Of a stretch of DNA of 64,000 nt, positions 52,095 to 60,851 are shown piece by piece. This DNA is from Pseudopelagicola sp. Lineage in GTDB: Bacteria; Pseudomonadota; Alphaproteobacteria; Rhodobacterales; Rhodobacteraceae. Position 1 is the stretch's first letter. Every line of letters begins with the position of its first letter. The notes under the pieces are model-generated. The model was not told the DNA's origin. It saw only the letters and a program-made list of their open reading frames with translations, and did no database searches. A program made the position numbers and the translations under genes. The stretch is from the NCBI GenBank assembly GCA_026195905.1, contig JAPHRE010000054.1, positions 1 through 64,000 of the forward strand, written 5' to 3'.

Positions 52095-52844
52095 ATGAGT
52101 GAAGTAAGCGCGCTGATCGTGGCGGCGGGACTGGGTGTTCGCATGGGGCCGCGTGGAGAGATGACCCCCAAGGGGCTTCTCGAGATCGGCGGCTCGGCAC
52201 TTGTGGCGCGGTCGGTGGCGCTTTTGCGGGCAAACGGTATTGGACGGATACGCATCGTGACCGGGCATCTTGCGGATCACTATGAGGCTGCCTTTGCCGG
52301 GGTTGCGGGGGTCGAGCTTGTTCATAGTCCTGAATACGCCACGACAGGAAGCGCGCGTTCGATGATGACGGGGCTTGCGGATATGCAGGGGCCGGTGCTT
52401 TTGCTTGAGTCCGATCTTATCTATGAGGCGGCGGCGATTGCAGCCTTGCGCGAGGGGCCGTCCTGTATTCTCGTTTCCGGAGAAACCGGGGCGGGCGACG
52501 AGGTTTATATCTGGACGCGGGAAGGTTCGGGCGGGACGCCTGTGTTCAACATGATGTCCAAGGATATCGCCGCAGTGGATACGCCGCATTATGGCGAATT
52601 GGTCGGGGTCAGCCGGTTTGACGCCGAAGATACCGAGCGTTTGAAACAGGCCGCGCGCCATGTTCTTGAGGATGATCCGAAGGCAGATTACGAATCAACC
52701 GTTATTCACATGGCCAAAACGCAGGATATTGCCTGTCGCAAGATTGCGGATCTGGCCTGGAGTGAGATCGACAGCGAAGACATGTATACCCATGCTGTTC
52801 AGGAAATATGGCCCAAGATCATGGCGCGTGAGGCCGTGGCGTAG
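52095..52844 (+). CDS. NTP-transferase (CDP/UDP-alcohol type nucleotidyltransferase)
   Basis: A 249-residue nucleotidyltransferase with 'ALIVAAGLGVRMGPRGEMTPKGLLEIGG' (G-x-G-x-R-M...PK nucleotide loop) and 'GPVLLLESDLIYE' (metal-site Asp). It resembles small cytidylyltransferases for phosphocholine, aminoethylphosphonate or inositol phosphate more than long sugar-1-phosphate enzymes. It faces the glycosyltransferase/CDP-alcohol genes across an 89-bp divergent gap, so it may supply a CDP-head-group. The substrate is not determinable here. Confidence 0.72.
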   Translation: MSEVSALIVAAGLGVRMGPRGEMTPKGLLEIGGSALVARSVALLRANGIGRIRIVTGHLADHYEAAFAGVAGVELVHSPEYATTGSARSMMTGLADMQGPVLLLESDLIYEAAAIAALREGPSCILVSGETGAGDEVYIWTREGSGGTPVFNMMSKDIAAVDTPHYGELVGVSRFDAEDTERLKQAARHVLEDDPKADYESTVIHMAKTQDIACRKIADLAWSEIDSEDMYTHAVQEIWPKIMAREAVA

Positions 52845-52977
52845 GCCATGCTGCGATGATCTGTGACCGGCAAAGCACATTATGTCGCAGTGCCATTGAG
52901 CCGGGGCAGGGGGAGTGTTATCTTACGCATATGCCCGGCACCGGGGCGGATCGGTGCGTTAAAAGGAGGGCAGATCT

Positions 52978-53379
52978 CTGTCTCTGAATTCTGACGTGGC
53001 AGCAGCCGCTGATACCGGACCCGAGCTGACGGGTGCCACCAAGACTGCGACCAGCGACGCTTTGCTCGCGCGTATTCTTACCTCGCTCGACGACGATAAG
53101 GCCGAAGATATCGTGCAGATTGATCTGCGCGGCAAATCGGCAATGGCGGATTACATGGTGATCTGCTCGGGCCGCTCTTCGCGGCAGGTCGCGGCGATTT
53201 CGGAAAAGCTCATTGATCGGATCAAATCCGATTTCGGGCGGCTTTCCAAGGTCGAGGGCAAGGAAACCGGCGACTGGGTGCTTATTGATACGGGGGATGT
53301 CATCGTGCATGTCTTCCGTCCAGAAGTGCGCGAGTTTTACCAGCTTGAGAAGATGTGGTTGCCGGGCGGCACCGCCTGA
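52978..53379 (+). CDS. rsfS: ribosomal silencing factor RsfS
   Basis: A 127-133 residue protein that binds L14 and blocks subunit joining during starvation. The RsfS core is plain: 'LDDDKAEDIVQIDLRGKSAMADYMVICSGRSSRQVAAI' and 'GDWVLIDTGDVIVHVFRPEVREFYQLEKMW'. The only strong ribosome site, AAAGGAGGG (52962-52970), is 7 bases from an in-frame CTG at 52978 and 25 bases from the GTG at 52996. CTG is therefore proposed as start; GTG gives the shorter form. rlmH follows 20 bp downstream, as in most bacteria. Confidence 0.9.
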   Translation: MSLNSDVAAAADTGPELTGATKTATSDALLARILTSLDDDKAEDIVQIDLRGKSAMADYMVICSGRSSRQVAAISEKLIDRIKSDFGRLSKVEGKETGDWVLIDTGDVIVHVFRPEVREFYQLEKMWLPGGTA

Positions 53380-53399
53380 TCCGCAGCAAGGGGTAAGAC

Positions 53400-53876
53400 A
53401 TGGCGCTTGGCGTGCATATTTGCGCGGTGGGTCGGCTGCGGTCTGGCCCAGAGCGCGATCTTCTTGATGATTATCTCAAACGGTTTGATCGAACGGGGCG
53501 GGCGCTTGGCCTTGGCCCTGTGTCGGTGCGCGAGGTCGAGGACAAGAAGGGCGGTGGCATGAGTGCCGAAGCGCCGCTTCTTGAGGGGGCGATTCCCAAG
53601 GGCGCGGTGATCTGTGCGCTTGATGAACGGGGCAAGCTCATGTCCTCGCCGGATTTTGCTGCCATGCTGGCCGAGTGGCGCGATATGGGGCGCGCAAACG
53701 TGGCCTTTGTCATTGGCGGTGCGGACGGGATTGATCCGAGCCTTCGCGCCAAGGCGGATGCCAAGCTCTCTTTTGGCAAGATGGTTTGGCCGCATATGCT
53801 TGTGCGCGTGATGCTTGGCGAGCAGCTATATCGCGCGTCGTCGATCCTTTCAGGGGCACCTTATCACAGGGTTTGA
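53400..53876 (+). CDS. rlmH: 23S rRNA pseudouridine-1915 N3-methyltransferase
   Basis: A 158-residue SPOUT methyltransferase. 'VICALDERGKLMSSPDFA', 'VAFVIGGADGIDPSLRAKAD' (SAM knot) and the C-terminal 'MVWPHMLVRVMLGEQLYRASSILSGAPYHR' are diagnostic of RlmH. It modifies helix 69 of 23S rRNA in the 70S ribosome. It forms a two-gene unit with rsfS. Confidence 0.97.
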   Translation: MALGVHICAVGRLRSGPERDLLDDYLKRFDRTGRALGLGPVSVREVEDKKGGGMSAEAPLLEGAIPKGAVICALDERGKLMSSPDFAAMLAEWRDMGRANVAFVIGGADGIDPSLRAKADAKLSFGKMVWPHMLVRVMLGEQLYRASSILSGAPYHRV

Positions 53877-53990
53877 CGCGGCGTGGCCTCTTGGACGTCA
53901 GCGACACAATTGCGCTCTACGCAGTTGGGGCTTGCTTGAATGGATAATTGGTTATATTTCCTTACCAATCCAAGAGGAGAGACGCCCGCC

Positions 53991-55430
53991 ATGCAGATGC
54001 CAGCCCCAGACCAGACCATTCTCGCCCGAAAGGCGCGTATCGTTGCGCGGTTGCGGAGCGTTCTTCCAAAAGATGCCGTGATTGATGACGAGGCCGAGAC
54101 GCGCGCTTATGAATGCGATGCGCTCACGGCCTATCGCTGTCCGCCGCTGGCGGCGGTGCTGCCATCTTCGACCGAGGAGGTCGCGGCGGTTTTGAAGGTT
54201 TGCCATGATGAGGGCGTGCCGGTTGTGCCGCGCGGGGCGGGCACCTCGCTTGCGGGCGGCGCGATGCCGACGGCAGATTCGATCATCCTTGGTGTGGCGC
54301 GGATGAATGAGGTTTTGGAGACCGATTACGAGAACCGCTTTATCCGGGTGCAGACCGGGCGCACCAACCTAAGCGTATCCGGCGCAGTTGAAGAGGATGG
54401 GTTCTTTTATGCGCCGGACCCGTCATCGCAGCTTGCCTGTGCCATTGCGGGCAATATCGCGATGAATTCGGGCGGCGCGCATTGTCTTAAATACGGGGTG
54501 ACAACGAACAATCTATTGGGTGTCACAATGGTGATGATGGATGGCGAGATCGTCGAGATCGGCGGCGCGCATCTCGATGCCGGGGGGCTTGATCTTCTGG
54601 GGCTGATCTGTGGCTCGGAAGGGCAGTTGGGCGTCGTGACCGAAGCGACCTTGCGCATCCTGCACAAACCCGAAGGGGCGCGGCCCGTGCTTATGGGGTT
54701 TGATAGCAACGAGGTTGCGGGCGAATGTGTGAGCGACATCATCAAGGCCGGTATCCTGCCGGTGGCGATTGAGTTCATGGACCGGCCTTGTATCCGCGCC
54801 ACAGAGGCCTTTGCCGGGGCAGGCTATCCCGATTGTGAGGCGCTCTTGATTGTCGAGGTTGAGGGCAGCGAGGAAGAGATCGACGCCCAGCTTGCGCGGA
54901 TCATGGCGATTGCGCGGCGACACAACCCGGTAGAGCTGCGCGAGAGCGGCAGCCCGGAAGAAAGCGCGAAAATTTGGCTTGGGCGCAAATCGGCCTTTGG
55001 GGCGATGGGGCAGATCAATGATTATATGTGTCTTGATGGCACGATCCCGGTCTCGCAGCTTCCCTATGTTCTGCGTCGGATCGGGGAGATGTCGAAAGAC
55101 TACGGTCTTGATGTGGGCAATGTGTTTCATGCCGGGGATGGCAATATGCACCCGCTGATCCTTTTTGATGCCAATAAGCCCGGCGATCTTGAACGATGCG
55201 AGGCGTTTGGAGCGGATATCCTCAAGCTCTGTGTCGAGGTGGGGGGGTGTTTGACCGGCGAACACGGGGTCGGGATCGAAAAGCGCGATCTGATGGTCGA
55301 TCAATACGCGCCGGAAGACCTTGAGATGCAGATGGCGGTCAAGGATGTGTTTGATCCCAAGTGGCTTTTGAACCCGGCGAAGGTTTTCCCGCTGGCGTCG
55401 AGCGAAGCGCGTCGGATGGCAGCGGAGTAG
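53991..55430 (+). CDS. glcD: glycolate oxidase subunit GlcD
   Basis: A 479-residue FAD-binding type-4 oxidase subunit. 'VPRGAGTSLAGGAMPTADSIILG' and 'GLICGSEGQLGVVTEATLRIL' bind FAD, and the C-terminal cap ends 'GCLTGEHGVGIEKRDLM' with the catalytic-site His. With GlcE and GlcF it oxidises glycolate to glyoxylate at the membrane. ATG 53991 is chosen because GGAGAG precedes it; an upstream in-frame ATG at 53940 lacks a ribosome site. Confidence 0.95.
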   Translation: MQMPAPDQTILARKARIVARLRSVLPKDAVIDDEAETRAYECDALTAYRCPPLAAVLPSSTEEVAAVLKVCHDEGVPVVPRGAGTSLAGGAMPTADSIILGVARMNEVLETDYENRFIRVQTGRTNLSVSGAVEEDGFFYAPDPSSQLACAIAGNIAMNSGGAHCLKYGVTTNNLLGVTMVMMDGEIVEIGGAHLDAGGLDLLGLICGSEGQLGVVTEATLRILHKPEGARPVLMGFDSNEVAGECVSDIIKAGILPVAIEFMDRPCIRATEAFAGAGYPDCEALLIVEVEGSEEEIDAQLARIMAIARRHNPVELRESGSPEESAKIWLGRKSAFGAMGQINDYMCLDGTIPVSQLPYVLRRIGEMSKDYGLDVGNVFHAGDGNMHPLILFDANKPGDLERCEAFGADILKLCVEVGGCLTGEHGVGIEKRDLMVDQYAPEDLEMQMAVKDVFDPKWLLNPAKVFPLASSEARRMAAE

Positions 55431-55472
55431 GGGGCTTTGCCCCCGGCCTTGCGGCCTCCCCCAGAGTATTTT
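55430..55472 (+). terminator. double hairpin between glcD and glcE
   Basis: GGGGGC/GCCCCC (55430-55435, 55439-55444) is followed by GGCC-TTGC-GGCC (55445-55456), CCCCC and a TATTTTT run. Structures of this kind are frequent between genes in Rhodobacterales. Within glcDEF it may be a partial terminator or mRNA stability element that lowers glcEF relative to glcD. Confidence 0.6.
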
Positions 55473-55488
55473 TCCAGAGAAGAAGCAT

Positions 55489-56589
55489 ATGAAACCTGAG
55501 AGTGAAGCGGCACTGGCCGAGATTGTGAAAAACGCGGATGGGCCTTTGCGGATCGTCGGCGGCGGCACACGCGATATTGGCGCGCCGGTTGAGGGCGCGG
55601 AGCTTTCGGTGGCGGGTCTCAGGGGGGTGACGCTCTATGAGCCGGGCGCGCTTACGGTGGTGGCGCAGGCGGGGACGCCCTTGGCCGAGGTCGAGACGGC
55701 GCTTGCCGCAGAGGGGCAACGGTTGGCGTTTGAGCCGATGGACCATCGCGCGCTTCTTGGGACGCAAGGCACGCCCACGATTGGCGGTGCGGTGGCGGCG
55801 AATGTGTCGGGGCCACGACGTATTCAGGCCGGGGCGTGCCGGGATTCGCTTTTGGGGGTGCGGTTTGTCGATGGTATGGGGCGCGTCGTGAAGAACGGCG
55901 GGCGCGTGATGAAGAACGTGACGGGCTATGACCTTGTCAAGCTCATGGCCGGATCGTGGGGCACGCTTGGGGTCTTGAGCGAGGTGTCGTTGAAGGTTCA
56001 GGCGATCCCCGAAGCGGAGGCGACGTTGGTGGGGCGCGGAATGAGCGCGGCGGAGGGGGGCAGGGCGCTCTCGGCGGTGCTTGGGTCGCCCTATGATGTC
56101 AGCGGTGCGGCCATGATGGGCGGCGCGGCGATGGTGCGGCTTGAGGGTCTGGGAGATTCGGTTTCCTATCGCGTAAAGCGGCTGCTTGTGGCGCAATGCA
56201 ATGGTTGGGAGGTTGTTGAGGGCGAGGCCAGCGCCGCGCTTTGGCGCGATGTGCGGGATGTGGTGCCTTTTGCCGGGCGCGAGGGTGCGGTTTGGCGCGT
56301 GTCGGTCAAGCCGTCGGATGGGCCAAAACTGCTTGAGGCGCTGGGCGGGCCGGAGGCGGTTCTTGATTGGGGCGGCGGTCTTGTCTGGGTTCTCATGGAT
56401 GAGGCCAGCGGCGTGCGCGCTGAGGTGGAACGGCGTGGCGGTCATGCGACGCTTGTGCGGGCCTCGGAGGCGATGCGCGCCAAGGTGCCGGTCTTTCAGC
56501 CGGAAGTGGCGCCGGTTGCGGCGATCAGCCGGGGGCTTCGGGCCAAGTTTGATCCGCGCGGCATTTTTAATCCGGGATTGATGGGGTAG
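55489..56589 (+). CDS. glcE: glycolate oxidase subunit GlcE
   Basis: A 366-residue FAD-binding subunit shorter than GlcD. 'LRIVGGGTRDIGAP', 'LGTQGTPTIGGAVAANVSGPRR' and 'KNVTGYDLVKLMAGSWGTLGVLSEVSLKV' are the FAD-site motifs of GlcE. The last ~25 residues 'RGLRAKFDPRGIFNPG' close the FAD domain. It lies 58 bp after glcD and 4 bp before glcF, one operon. Confidence 0.94.
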   Translation: MKPESEAALAEIVKNADGPLRIVGGGTRDIGAPVEGAELSVAGLRGVTLYEPGALTVVAQAGTPLAEVETALAAEGQRLAFEPMDHRALLGTQGTPTIGGAVAANVSGPRRIQAGACRDSLLGVRFVDGMGRVVKNGGRVMKNVTGYDLVKLMAGSWGTLGVLSEVSLKVQAIPEAEATLVGRGMSAAEGGRALSAVLGSPYDVSGAAMMGGAAMVRLEGLGDSVSYRVKRLLVAQCNGWEVVEGEASAALWRDVRDVVPFAGREGAVWRVSVKPSDGPKLLEALGGPEAVLDWGGGLVWVLMDEASGVRAEVERRGGHATLVRASEAMRAKVPVFQPEVAPVAAISRGLRAKFDPRGIFNPGLMG

Positions 56590-56593
56590 GCCA

Positions 56594-57916
56594 ATGCAGA
56601 CGCATTTCACCGAAGAGCAGTTGAAAGACCCCGGTATTGAACGGGCCAATGAAATCCTGCGCGCCTGTGTGCATTGTGGGTTTTGCACTGCGACCTGTCC
56701 GACCTATCAGGTTTTGGGCGATGAATTGGATAGCCCGCGGGGGCGAATTTACCAGATCAAGGATATGCTTGAGAACGAGCGGGTGCCGGATGCCAAGACG
56801 GTTTTGCATGTGGATCGCTGCCTGTCTTGCCTTGCCTGTATGACAACCTGTCCTTCGGGGGTGCATTACATGCATCTTGTCGATCATGCGCGCGAATATA
56901 TCGAGAACCATTACAAGCGGCCTTTCATGGATCGGGCGCTGCGGTGGGTTTTGGCGCGGATATTGCCTTATCCGACACGGTTCCGGTTTGCCCTTCTGGG
57001 GGCGAAGATCGGGCGGCCTTTTGCGGTCCTGATGCCGGATGCGCGGTTGCGGGCGATGCTTGAGATGGCGCCGAAGTCGATCCCGCCGGTGAGCCGCAAC
57101 GACGATCCGCAGAGTTTTGCGCCCAAGGCGGCAAAGACAATGCGGGTGGCGTTGATGACGGGCTGTGCACAGAAGGCGCTTAATACGGATATCAACGATG
57201 CGACGATCCGGCTTTTGACGCGGCTTGGCTGTGAGGTTGTGGTCGCTGAGGGTGCGGGATGTTGCGGGGCGCTGACGCATCACATGGGCAAGGCCAAGGA
57301 GAGCCATGCCACGGCGGCGAAGAATATCAAGGCGTGGTGCCGGGAGATGGATGGCGAGGGATTGGATGCGATTGTCATCAACACCTCGGGCTGTGGCACG
57401 ACGGTCAAGGATTACGGGCATATGTTCCGCAATGAGGCGCTGGCGGAGGATGCCAAGCGTGTGAGCGATATTGCGATGGATGTCTCCGAAGTCCTGATGA
57501 AGCTCGACTTGCCGGAGGGGGCGGAGAAGGAGACGGTTGTCGCCTATCACGCGGCCTGTTCGTTGCAGCATGGGCAGCAGATCAAGACCTATCCCAAAGA
57601 CTTGCTCAAGCGCGCCGGGTTTACCGTTGTGGAGCCGGCGGATAGTCATCTTTGTTGCGGATCGGCGGGGACGTATAACCTCATGCAGCCGGAGATTTCA
57701 GGCAAGCTCAAGGACCGCAAGGTGCGCACGCTTGAGGCGAAAAATCCCGATATCATCGCGGCGGGGAATATCGGCTGTATGGTGCAGATCGGATCGGGGA
57801 CGGAGGTTCCGGTCGTGCATACGGTTGAACTTCTGGATTGGGCGACGGGCGGGCCACAGCCTCCGGCGCTTACCGAGCCGGGCAAGCGCGCGCCGGAGGT
57901 GCCGATCCTAAGGTAG
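56594..57916 (+). CDS. glcF: glycolate oxidase iron-sulfur subunit GlcF
   Basis: A 440-residue protein with two 4Fe-4S ferredoxin motifs ('CVHCGFCTATCPTYQ' ~23 and 'CLSCLACMTTCPSG' ~77) and two CCG-type heterodisulfide-reductase motifs ('EGAGCCGAL' and 'HLCCGSAGTYN'). It passes electrons from GlcDE to the quinone pool. It completes the glcDEF set; no glcC-type regulator is in the window. Confidence 0.96.
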   Translation: MQTHFTEEQLKDPGIERANEILRACVHCGFCTATCPTYQVLGDELDSPRGRIYQIKDMLENERVPDAKTVLHVDRCLSCLACMTTCPSGVHYMHLVDHAREYIENHYKRPFMDRALRWVLARILPYPTRFRFALLGAKIGRPFAVLMPDARLRAMLEMAPKSIPPVSRNDDPQSFAPKAAKTMRVALMTGCAQKALNTDINDATIRLLTRLGCEVVVAEGAGCCGALTHHMGKAKESHATAAKNIKAWCREMDGEGLDAIVINTSGCGTTVKDYGHMFRNEALAEDAKRVSDIAMDVSEVLMKLDLPEGAEKETVVAYHAACSLQHGQQIKTYPKDLLKRAGFTVVEPADSHLCCGSAGTYNLMQPEISGKLKDRKVRTLEAKNPDIIAAGNIGCMVQIGSGTEVPVVHTVELLDWATGGPQPPALTEPGKRAPEVPILR

Positions 57917-57983
57917 CCCGCTTCCTGCCCCAGTTTTGCCTTTTCGTGCCTGTATCCAGAAGGGCAACACGAAGGGAGTTCCT

Positions 57984-58748
57984 ATGCGGCAGATCGGCCT
58001 TTTTCTTGCTCTATGGCTTGGCATCGCGCAAATCGCGGCGGCCGGTGATTCCGCTTTGGCGCGGCTTGAGAGCGGCGATGCCGTGCGAGGATGGGAGGCC
58101 GTTGGACGGCTTGAGATTGGTGGCAAAGGATTTTGCACAGCGGCGCTTATTGCGCCTGATCTCGTTCTGACGGCGGCGCATTGTCTTTTTGATAAGGCGA
58201 GCCAGCAGCGCATCAAGGCCGGAAATATTGAATTTCGCGCAGGCTGGCGCAATGGGCGGGCGGCGGCCTATCGCACGGTGCGGCAGGCGATCATTCACCC
58301 CGATTATCGGATTGCAGATAAGAAAGACGCGCAGCAAATCGGGCGCGACCTTGCGTTGCTGAAACTGCACCATCCAGTGCGCAATCCCAAAATGCGCCCC
58401 TTTGAAATTGGCGGCGTGATGCGGCGCGGCGCGCGGGTTGGGGTTGTGTCCTATGCGCGGGACCGGGACAACGCGCCGACGCTACAGGAAAGCTGTGAAC
58501 TGCTTGGAGAACAGCGGGGGGTCTATGCGACAAGTTGCAGCGTCGATTTTGGCAGTAGCGGCGCGCCGGTGTTTGCCTTTGAAGGCGAACGGCCACGGTT
58601 GATTTCGGTTATTTCGGCCAAGGGCCGTATGGGGGCGCAGGATGTGGCGCTTGGTGTGGCGATTGACCAGCCGCTAGAGGTTCTTATGGCGGCCTTGGAG
58701 GCACAGGGGGGACGGCGCGCGACCGGCGCGAAGTTTGTGAAGCCATGA
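57984..58748 (+). CDS. secreted trypsin-like serine protease (first of tandem)
   Basis: A 254-residue S1-type protease with a signal peptide (residues 1-~19, 'LFLALWLGIAQIAAAG'). The triad is visible: His in 'LTAAHC', Asp in 'GRDLALLKL', Ser in 'DFGSSGAPVF', where the usual GDSGGP reads GSSGAP. ATG 57984 follows AAGGGAG. It shares layout and the C-terminal 'ATGAKFVK' with the next gene, which it overlaps by ATGA, so the two arose by tandem duplication. Targets are unknown. Confidence 0.88.
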   Translation: MRQIGLFLALWLGIAQIAAAGDSALARLESGDAVRGWEAVGRLEIGGKGFCTAALIAPDLVLTAAHCLFDKASQQRIKAGNIEFRAGWRNGRAAAYRTVRQAIIHPDYRIADKKDAQQIGRDLALLKLHHPVRNPKMRPFEIGGVMRRGARVGVVSYARDRDNAPTLQESCELLGEQRGVYATSCSVDFGSSGAPVFAFEGERPRLISVISAKGRMGAQDVALGVAIDQPLEVLMAALEAQGGRRATGAKFVKP

Positions 58749-59563
58749 GAGTAGTGATTGCCATGATTGTCGCCTGTGTTGCGGCGCTTCCGGCGTTTGG
58801 CGAAGAGGGGCTTCGGGCCTTGCGCAGCCGGGGCGATTTGATCGGCTGGGAGGCTGTTGGGCGTGTGGCGCTTGTGGGAAAGGGGTATTGCACCGGCGCG
58901 TTGATCTCGAGCGACCTTGTTCTTACAGCGGCGCATTGCGTCTATGATGATGCTGGCAGACCCATTCCGCCAGAGCGTATCCGGTTCGAGGCAGGCTATG
59001 TTGCAGGGTCGTCCCTTGCCGCGCGTCAGGTGGATCGGGTCGTTGCCGAGGAAGGCTATGTGCCGAGCACCGATGGCAAAATCGCCACCAATATGATGCG
59101 CCATGATATTGCGCTTTTGCGCCTAGCATTTCCGATCTCGGTAAGTGAGGCCAGTCCTTTCGCGCTCTATGACTCGCCCCAGACGGGGGACCGTGTTTCG
59201 GTCCTGAGCTATGGTCAGGGGCGCAGCGAGCATCTTTCGTGGCAGCGGACGTGTTCGATCCTTGCGCGCGGACGGGGGCTTATGAGCTTTGATTGCGACA
59301 TCACCTATGGATCTTCTGGCGCGCCGGTTTTTGCCCGCTATGGCAATCGCGTGCGCATCCTTTCGCTTGTGTCGGCTATGGGGCGCGACCGGGACGGGCG
59401 CAAGGTTGGCTATGGGATGGAACTTCCTCAGACGGTGGCGCGGCTAAAGGCGCGGATGCGTGGGCAGGGGTTGGCGACGGTCCGGGGCAGTCTCGGGGCG
59501 CGGCGGATCACGGTCGGCGGCGCACGCAAACCTACAGGGGCCAAGTTTCTCCGGGTTGACTGA
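58745..59563 (+). CDS. secreted trypsin-like serine protease (second of tandem)
   Basis: A 272-residue paralogue of the preceding protease: signal peptide (1-~19), 'LTAAHC', 'RHDIALLRL' and 'TYGSSGAPVF', with one added loop ('PSTDGKIATNM'). It ends 'PTGAKFLRVD', again with the TGAKF tag. The start overlaps the first protease gene by four bases, so both are made from one mRNA and exported to the periplasm or beyond. Confidence 0.88.
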   Translation: MRVVIAMIVACVAALPAFGEEGLRALRSRGDLIGWEAVGRVALVGKGYCTGALISSDLVLTAAHCVYDDAGRPIPPERIRFEAGYVAGSSLAARQVDRVVAEEGYVPSTDGKIATNMMRHDIALLRLAFPISVSEASPFALYDSPQTGDRVSVLSYGQGRSEHLSWQRTCSILARGRGLMSFDCDITYGSSGAPVFARYGNRVRILSLVSAMGRDRDGRKVGYGMELPQTVARLKARMRGQGLATVRGSLGARRITVGGARKPTGAKFLRVD

Positions 59564-59566
59564 CCT

Positions 59567-59595
59567 CTTGAAAAGGCAATTTCACAGGCACATTT
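59567..59595 (+). promoter_or_regulatory. candidate heat-shock (RpoH) promoter of hsp20
   Basis: CTTGAAAA (59567-59574) followed after a suitable gap by CACATTT (59589-59595) resembles the alphaproteobacterial sigma-32 pattern CTTG-N17/18-CYTAT-T. It lies about 100 bp upstream of the small heat-shock gene. The -10 match is imperfect. Confidence 0.4.
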
Positions 59596-59694
59596 GATAG
59601 GAAGCGGAGCGCCTCTTTTGGGTTCCGCATCCTAACTAGCCTGTCCCTTTGGGAAGGTGAAAACCAGAGTTATCGCTCAAAAGGAGGATGACAC

Positions 59695-60162
59695 ATGCGT
59701 CATTTTGATTTTGCACCCCTTTACCGGTCTTCGGTCGGATTTGACCAGCTTGCCAGCCTGATGGATCGCGCCCTCTCGACCGATGCAGGGCAGCCGAGCT
59801 ACCCGCCATACAACATCGAGAAAACGGCAGAGGATTCCTATCGTATCTCGATTGCTGTCGCCGGGTTTAGCGCGGATGATCTTGGCATTGAGGTCAAGGA
59901 AAACGCGCTTGTCGTGACCGCGCGGAAGGCCGAGGAAGACACGGACACAACCTATCTGCATCGCGGAATTGCGACCCGCGCCTTTGAGCGTCGGTTCCAT
60001 CTTGCCGATCATGTGCAGGTGATCGGGGCGAGCCATGCGGATGGTATGCTCCATATTGATCTTGAACGCGAGATTCCCGAGGCGCTCAAGCCGCGTCGGA
60101 TCGCGATTGCCAACGGCGAGAAGGTTCAAAAGGATGTGGTTGAGGCGAAGGCCGTCAACTAA
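59695..60162 (+). CDS. small heat-shock protein Hsp20 (IbpA-like)
   Basis: A 155-residue protein with the alpha-crystallin domain from ~40 to 135: 'YPPYNIEKTAEDSYRISIAVAGFSADDLGIEV', 'RGIATRAFERRFHLADHVQVIGA' and 'ADGMLHIDLEREIPEALKPRRIAI' (the last containing the I-x-I type tail). The N-terminus 'FAPLYRSSVGFDQL' is the IbpA start. It holds unfolded proteins for DnaK and ClpB. AAAGGAGG precedes the ATG, and a strong terminator follows. Confidence 0.93.
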   Translation: MRHFDFAPLYRSSVGFDQLASLMDRALSTDAGQPSYPPYNIEKTAEDSYRISIAVAGFSADDLGIEVKENALVVTARKAEEDTDTTYLHRGIATRAFERRFHLADHVQVIGASHADGMLHIDLEREIPEALKPRRIAIANGEKVQKDVVEAKAVN

Positions 60163-60194
60163 CCCGCGTTCCAGATTTCCAAGCCTTGGATTGA

Positions 60195-60224
60195 CCCCCG
60201 GTTGCAGGCGCGGCCGGGGGTTTT
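60195..60224 (+). terminator. terminator of hsp20
   Basis: CCCCCGG (60195-60201) pairs with CCGGGGG (60214-60220) and is followed by TTTT; it lies 32 bp after the hsp20 stop. Confidence 0.8.
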
Positions 60225-60346
60225 CGTTTGCTCCCAAGTCGGGGCATGTCTGGGTGGTGCCGAGATTTTCTTGGCGTGAAACGGTGATCTGCTCTAGGCT
60301 GGGGGGATTGTTGGAGTTGTGTCGTTTTGCATGAGGCGTGTGTTTG

Positions 60347-60820
60347 ATGGTTGTGCATGAATATCTGCAAGAGTTTGGCATCCATTGTGTGCGTGCGCGT
60401 GAGCCTTTTGATCTGACGCAGCTTTATGAGCTTGTGACCCACGAATACAGTCGCGGGGATGCCGACGGGATCGGTCAGCCCGTGTTCTTTGATTTGCGTG
60501 AAATCGACGTGCGCCGCATTTCCCAACCGGACATTCGCCGTCACATAATGAAGAAATCTGTGCTTGATGAGAGCGTGACGGATATTGTCGTGGCCTACCT
60601 TGTCGATGGGCTTTCGTCCCAGGCGATGGTGCGCATGGTGAATACCTATTCCGAGCTTTCGGGGGTTTCCAGTGAGGGCAAAACCTTCATCACCGAGAGC
60701 CTTCGTGAGGCGGTACAATATCTTGCAGGGGCCGCCGCATTAAGCGAGACGGACATGGCTATGCTTGAAGAGCGCCTGTCGCCGTCGGTTGTAACGATAT
60801 TTCCCCGCGGATCGGCCTAA
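60347..60820 (+). CDS. conserved-looking protein of unknown function
   Basis: A 157-residue soluble alpha/beta protein starting MVVHEYLQEFG. It has no signal peptide. 'QPVFFDLREIDVRRIS' and 'DIVVAYLVDGLSSQAMVRMV' look like core strands of a small Rossmann- or STAS-like domain, but I do not recognise the family. It stands alone between hsp20 and the convergent aldehyde dehydrogenase gene. Confidence 0.6.
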   Translation: MVVHEYLQEFGIHCVRAREPFDLTQLYELVTHEYSRGDADGIGQPVFFDLREIDVRRISQPDIRRHIMKKSVLDESVTDIVVAYLVDGLSSQAMVRMVNTYSELSGVSSEGKTFITESLREAVQYLAGAAALSETDMAMLEERLSPSVVTIFPRGSA

Positions 60821-60851
60821 CGCCGACCCGCAGAGAGGGTTTGCGTTTGGA

